A stretch of 64,000 nucleotides of DNA, taken from Aquibacillus rhizosphaerae. GTDB lineage: Bacteria > Bacillota > Bacilli > Bacillales > Amphibacillaceae. A program made the translations under genes and the position numbers. The first letter of the stretch is position 1. Every line of letters begins with the position of its first letter. The notes beneath the pieces are model-generated. The model was not told where the DNA came from. It was given only the letters and a program-made list of their open reading frames with translations, and searched no databases. The stretch covers positions 248,001-312,000 of the forward strand of contig NZ_JASTZU010000018.1 in the NCBI RefSeq assembly GCF_030282825.1. The letters run 5' to 3'. Below are positions 61,243 through 64,000 of the stretch, one piece after another.

Positions 61243-61437
61243 TTATCCTTGATTCTTTTTAGTCTTATTCATTCTATCTAATTTCTCTTCAATTCTATTT
61301 AATTGCTTATTTTTTCTACTTAACATTACAAACAATGAAATAATCCCTACAACTATAAATATTAAAAACAAAAAAGAAACCAATGTAAATATAATATCTC
61401 CTAAATTCACGCCACCAACTGATGTTGCTACAATCAT
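61243..61437 (-). CDS. Small single-helix membrane protein, 64 residues
   Basis: One membrane helix (about 14-38, IIFTLVSFLFLIFIVVGIIS) followed by a basic helical tail with a short coiled coil, KNKQLNRIEEKLDRMNKTKK. This is a common Bacillaceae layout. The ATG at 61435-61437 follows GGAGGAATATT. Not recognised. Confidence 0.65.
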   Translation of the reverse strand: MIVATSVGGVNLGDIIFTLVSFLFLIFIVVGIISLFVMLSRKNKQLNRIEEKLDRMNKTKKNQG

Positions 61438-61604
61438 AATATTCCTCCATTCTTCTATTTCCTTAAATAGTATAGTTCACAACATATTCTAAATACTCTA
61501 GCACAAAATTGAATTACTGATTTAAACACCAAAATAATACTAACTCTACAACAAGAACTCTATGATTTTCAATGTAAAATTCCAATGTAATCCTAAAGCA
61601 TTTT

Positions 61605-62684
61605 TTATTGATAGACATCCTCTTTAGTATGGAAACCGTCTGCGATAATAGTCTCTTCCATATTTGTTTTATCAACGGCAATTGGCGAAAGAAGAACAGA
61701 TGGTACTTTAACCTCACCATTACTTACTTTCCGGTTATTACTAACATCTTCCCCTTTGGCAAGTTTAACGGCAATTTCTGCTGCAGTATCTGTCAACTCA
61801 TTGATAGGCTTATAAACCGTCATCGTCTGCACTCCTGCTATAATCCGTCGCGCCGCTGCAAGATCTGCGTCTTGACCCGTGACTGCAATTTTTCCTGCAA
61901 GACCCCGTTCCTCAAGAACCTCAATAACAGCACCAGCTGTTGCATCGTTCGCAGCAATAACCGCATCAATTTGATTATTATTTGCGTCTAGCGCCATTTC
62001 CATGTTTGCTTTGGCATTCGACGGTAACCAGTCCTTTGTCCATTGATCAAATACAACTGTAATATCGTTTTTATTAATCAGTGGTTGCAGTATATTAAAC
62101 ACGCCTTTTTTTAACAAGTGGGCATTATTATCGGTTTCTGCACCTCCAATATATACATACTTACCTTTAGGAACTAGGCTTGTAATCGCATTGGCTTGTA
62201 ATTCTCCGACCTTTTCATTGTCATAAGAAACGTACATGTCCACTTCCGCATTTTTAATTAAGCGGTCATAAGATAATACCTTGATTCCTTCTGAGTGGGC
62301 TTTTTCCACGATTGCTGCCGTCGACTCCGCATTATGTGGCGTAATGACAAGTAAGTCAATACCCTGGCTAATTAACATTTCTGCTTGCCAAATTTGCAAA
62401 GCATCATCCCCGTCAGCCGACATTATTTCCACCTCTGCACCAAGTTTTTCCACTGCATCTTTAAAAAGATCCCTGTCCTTTAGCCAACGTTCCTCGAGTA
62501 ACGTCCCCATTGCGAAGCCGATTTTAACTGCGTCCTCATTATTCACATTTTCCGAAGGCGTAAAGTTGGCATTCTCTGAAAGACTCTTTATGCTAGAACT
62601 ATCACGTTTTTCACAGGCAGAGATAAAAGGTAATAACATAAGCATAAGTAGCACAAAGCTTGCATGAAAAAAACACCGTTTCAT
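61605..62684 (-). CDS. xylF: XylF-like sugar-binding lipoprotein, probable sensor component
   Basis: A 359-residue lipoprotein with lipobox FISAC at about residue 24. The body matches D-xylose-binding XylF closely: IGFAMGTLLEERWLKDRDLF, EMLISQGIDLLVITPHNAES, KVLSYDRLIKNAEVDMYVSY, DNEKVGELQANAI, GGAETDNNAHLLKKGVFNI, AVIAANDATAGAVIEVLEER and VTGQDADLAAARRIIAGVQT. No transporter genes follow directly. A YesN-type regulator lies just upstream. In Clostridium an XylF-like protein (XylFII) works with a LytS kinase and a YesN regulator to sense xylose, so the same role is likely here (inference). Confidence 0.85.
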   Translation of the reverse strand: MKRCFFHASFVLLMLMLLPFISACEKRDSSSIKSLSENANFTPSENVNNEDAVKIGFAMGTLLEERWLKDRDLFKDAVEKLGAEVEIMSADGDDALQIWQAEMLISQGIDLLVITPHNAESTAAIVEKAHSEGIKVLSYDRLIKNAEVDMYVSYDNEKVGELQANAITSLVPKGKYVYIGGAETDNNAHLLKKGVFNILQPLINKNDITVVFDQWTKDWLPSNAKANMEMALDANNNQIDAVIAANDATAGAVIEVLEERGLAGKIAVTGQDADLAAARRIIAGVQTMTVYKPINELTDTAAEIAVKLAKGEDVSNNRKVSNGEVKVPSVLLSPIAVDKTNMEETIIADGFHTKEDVYQ

Positions 62685-62913
62685 TTTCTCGCATCCTTCC
62701 TATTAAAAAACACAGGGCTTCAAACAAATAATCACTTTTTTAAAAGGCGATCGTTCTAAACAATTTCTCTTAATGACAGCCGCGATAATCTTAATTGAAA
62801 GATGCTAGTAGCCTCTTTCATCACAAAAAGGTAGTCTGTAAGCTGTGACACTGAACAATAAATGTTCTGGAGATAAACAACCTAAGGGCCTCATTAATAA
62901 ATAGGCTTATTAC

Positions 62914-64000
62914 TCATGCATGTATATTCTTTCGGTATTCTGTTGGAGAAACCTGGCACATTTTTTTAAACACCTTACTGAAATAATTTGGATCGTGATA
63001 ACCAACCTCGAAAGTAATTTCTTTTAAACTTTTTTCCGGATCACGCATCAGTTTCTTTGCTTTTTCAATTCGACATTCTGTTAAAAAGTTGATGTAATTA
63101 ACACCAAGCTGTTCTTTAAAGATTTTACTAATGTAAATAGGACTTAAACCTACTACTCTACCAATTGCATCAAGTGAGATATCCTGATGGGCGTGTTCAA
63201 TGATATGCTGTTTGATTTGTTCGATTGTGTCTGCTTCTAACCTTGCATGTCGCTCTTCATACGACTGTTTTAACTTTTCTAACAAGTGACTTGTTTCCGC
63301 CCTTAGCTGTCTATAATCAGTAGACTGAAAGGGATAAATTGGTGATTCTAATTCTGCTCCCATTTCATTAAGTAGTTGAGAGACAAGCCAAAACAGCTCC
63401 ATCAAATGTTGCTGCGTATGCAGTAAATTGGTTCCTTCCTGCTCAGAACGATTAATCAAGCTAGTAACGGTTGTACTAATTTCTTCCCAATTGCCACTTC
63501 GTATTTCTTCAAAAAACTGTTGTTCATATTGCTTCGATGTTTGCTCATCGAAACCCGAAACAAGTGTTGGTAAATCGTTATAAAAACGGTATTTGACGCG
63601 TATTGTTGAATCTCGAGTTGCTAATAACGATTCTTGATAAGATTGCCGTATTTGATCTAATGAACTACAAACATTGCCAATCCCAATAAACCATTCGGCA
63701 TCACCATCCAAATTCACTAGTTTCAATAACTCTCTCGCTAAAAAGGTTGCTTGTGAACGGTATGATTGATCTTGCTTTCTAAAAACTATAATTGGTAGTT
63801 GGCGACCATAAAACGCACCAATCCAACCGCTTCCTGCTTCCCTAACCTTTTCTCTGATGGCAGAATAGTAAACTTCAGAACCTAATGGAAGCAAAAGACT
63901 CATCACGAATTTTTCTTTCGTTATCTTCATATCCAACATTTCGACCAATTCGTTTAAATGCACTTCATGGACATGATCAAATAACAGCTGCGTAACAACA
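62914..64000 (-). CDS. YesN-type response regulator, AraC output domain (partial)
   Basis: The frame is open to the right edge, so the N-terminal receiver domain lies outside the window. The visible 361 residues hold a linker/sensory region and, at the C-terminus, an AraC double helix-turn-helix: IIEHAHQDISLDAIGRVVGL with SPIYISKIFKEQLGVN, and ITFEVGYHDPNYFSKVFKKM then SPTEYRKN. The domain order is that of YesN regulators of two-component systems controlling sugar use. It probably regulates the XylF-like gene and perhaps the chvE-mmsAB operon. Its histidine kinase should lie upstream, outside the window. Confidence 0.88.
   Translation of the reverse strand, partial: VVTQLLFDHVHEVHLNELVEMLDMKITKEKFVMSLLLPLGSEVYYSAIREKVREAGSGWIGAFYGRQLPIIVFRKQDQSYRSQATFLARELLKLVNLDGDAEWFIGIGNVCSSLDQIRQSYQESLLATRDSTIRVKYRFYNDLPTLVSGFDEQTSKQYEQQFFEEIRSGNWEEISTTVTSLINRSEQEGTNLLHTQQHLMELFWLVSQLLNEMGAELESPIYPFQSTDYRQLRAETSHLLEKLKQSYEERHARLEADTIEQIKQHIIEHAHQDISLDAIGRVVGLSPIYISKIFKEQLGVNYINFLTECRIEKAKKLMRDPEKSLKEITFEVGYHDPNYFSKVFKKMCQVSPTEYRKNIHA

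Noticed and set aside
1-64000. tRNA, rRNA, CRISPR arrays, insertion sequences or prophage
   Set aside because: None was seen on reading; no transposase or integrase motifs, no regular short repeat arrays and no cloverleaf-like tRNA ends were noticed.

Overview
The window is AT-rich, densely coded DNA with GGAGG-type ribosome binding sites, an H-type small acid-soluble spore protein, a DUF3219 protein, YvbH- and YuiD-like proteins, TTG starts and long U-tailed hairpin terminators. This points to an endospore-forming, low-GC Gram-positive of the Bacillaceae, probably a halophilic or soil genus near Gracilibacillus, Virgibacillus or Oceanobacillus (the genus is inference). No rRNA, tRNA, CRISPR array, prophage or intact insertion sequence was seen.

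Region by region. 1-6.8 kb: the start of a probable glycosyltransferase, a frameshifted yfhF-like epimerase, a YjiH-type transporter, a dead GGDEF gene, rpiA, a metallo-hydrolase/TetR operon with two operator palindromes in its promoter, and a VTT membrane protein. 7-14.3 kb: housekeeping and sporulation genes (sspH, guaC, ptsH, yvbH, an RNase H-like gene, and serC behind a ZTP-type riboswitch). 14.4-17 kb: a MotA-like/MotB-like pair resembling ZorA/ZorB but with no effector genes. 17.4-23.6 kb: DoxX, DUF3219, an MFS exporter, a CBS protein, coaA, yuiD and DUF1611. 24-27 kb: gtrA-sqdX-sqdB, a sulfoquinovosyl diacylglycerol (sulfolipid) operon. 27.5-33.9 kb: selO, a DUF2161 nuclease-fold protein, small membrane proteins, an FMN reductase, DUF2975, and remnants including a truncated class I aldolase. 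33.9-43.5 kb: a beta-helix lipoprotein (DUF4353), RDD and DUF1206 proteins, and a 1892-residue wall-anchored pectinase (PL10 plus CE8). 43.6-47 kb: two large uncharacterised proteins in one operon. 47-56 kb: a tiny secreted peptide missed by length cut-offs, DUF523, GNAT, pentapeptide-repeat, GH3 glucosidase, O-methyltransferase, a lipoprotein, and a DsbA/FrnE-like gene with an in-frame TGA exactly at the first active-site cysteine. 56.4-64 kb: a ChvE/MmsA/MmsB sugar ABC transporter, an XylF-like binding protein and a YesN-type AraC regulator that runs off the window.

The carbon genes form a theme. The pectinase breaks down pectin outside the cell and has a cre site upstream; GH3, ChvE-MmsAB and the XylF/YesN sensor would take up and sense the resulting sugars, and the transporter also has a cre site. 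The best candidates for unusual biology are the 523/561-residue gene pair, the effector-less ZorAB-like pair, the possible selenoprotein, the sulfolipid operon in a Firmicute, and the ZTP riboswitch on serC.
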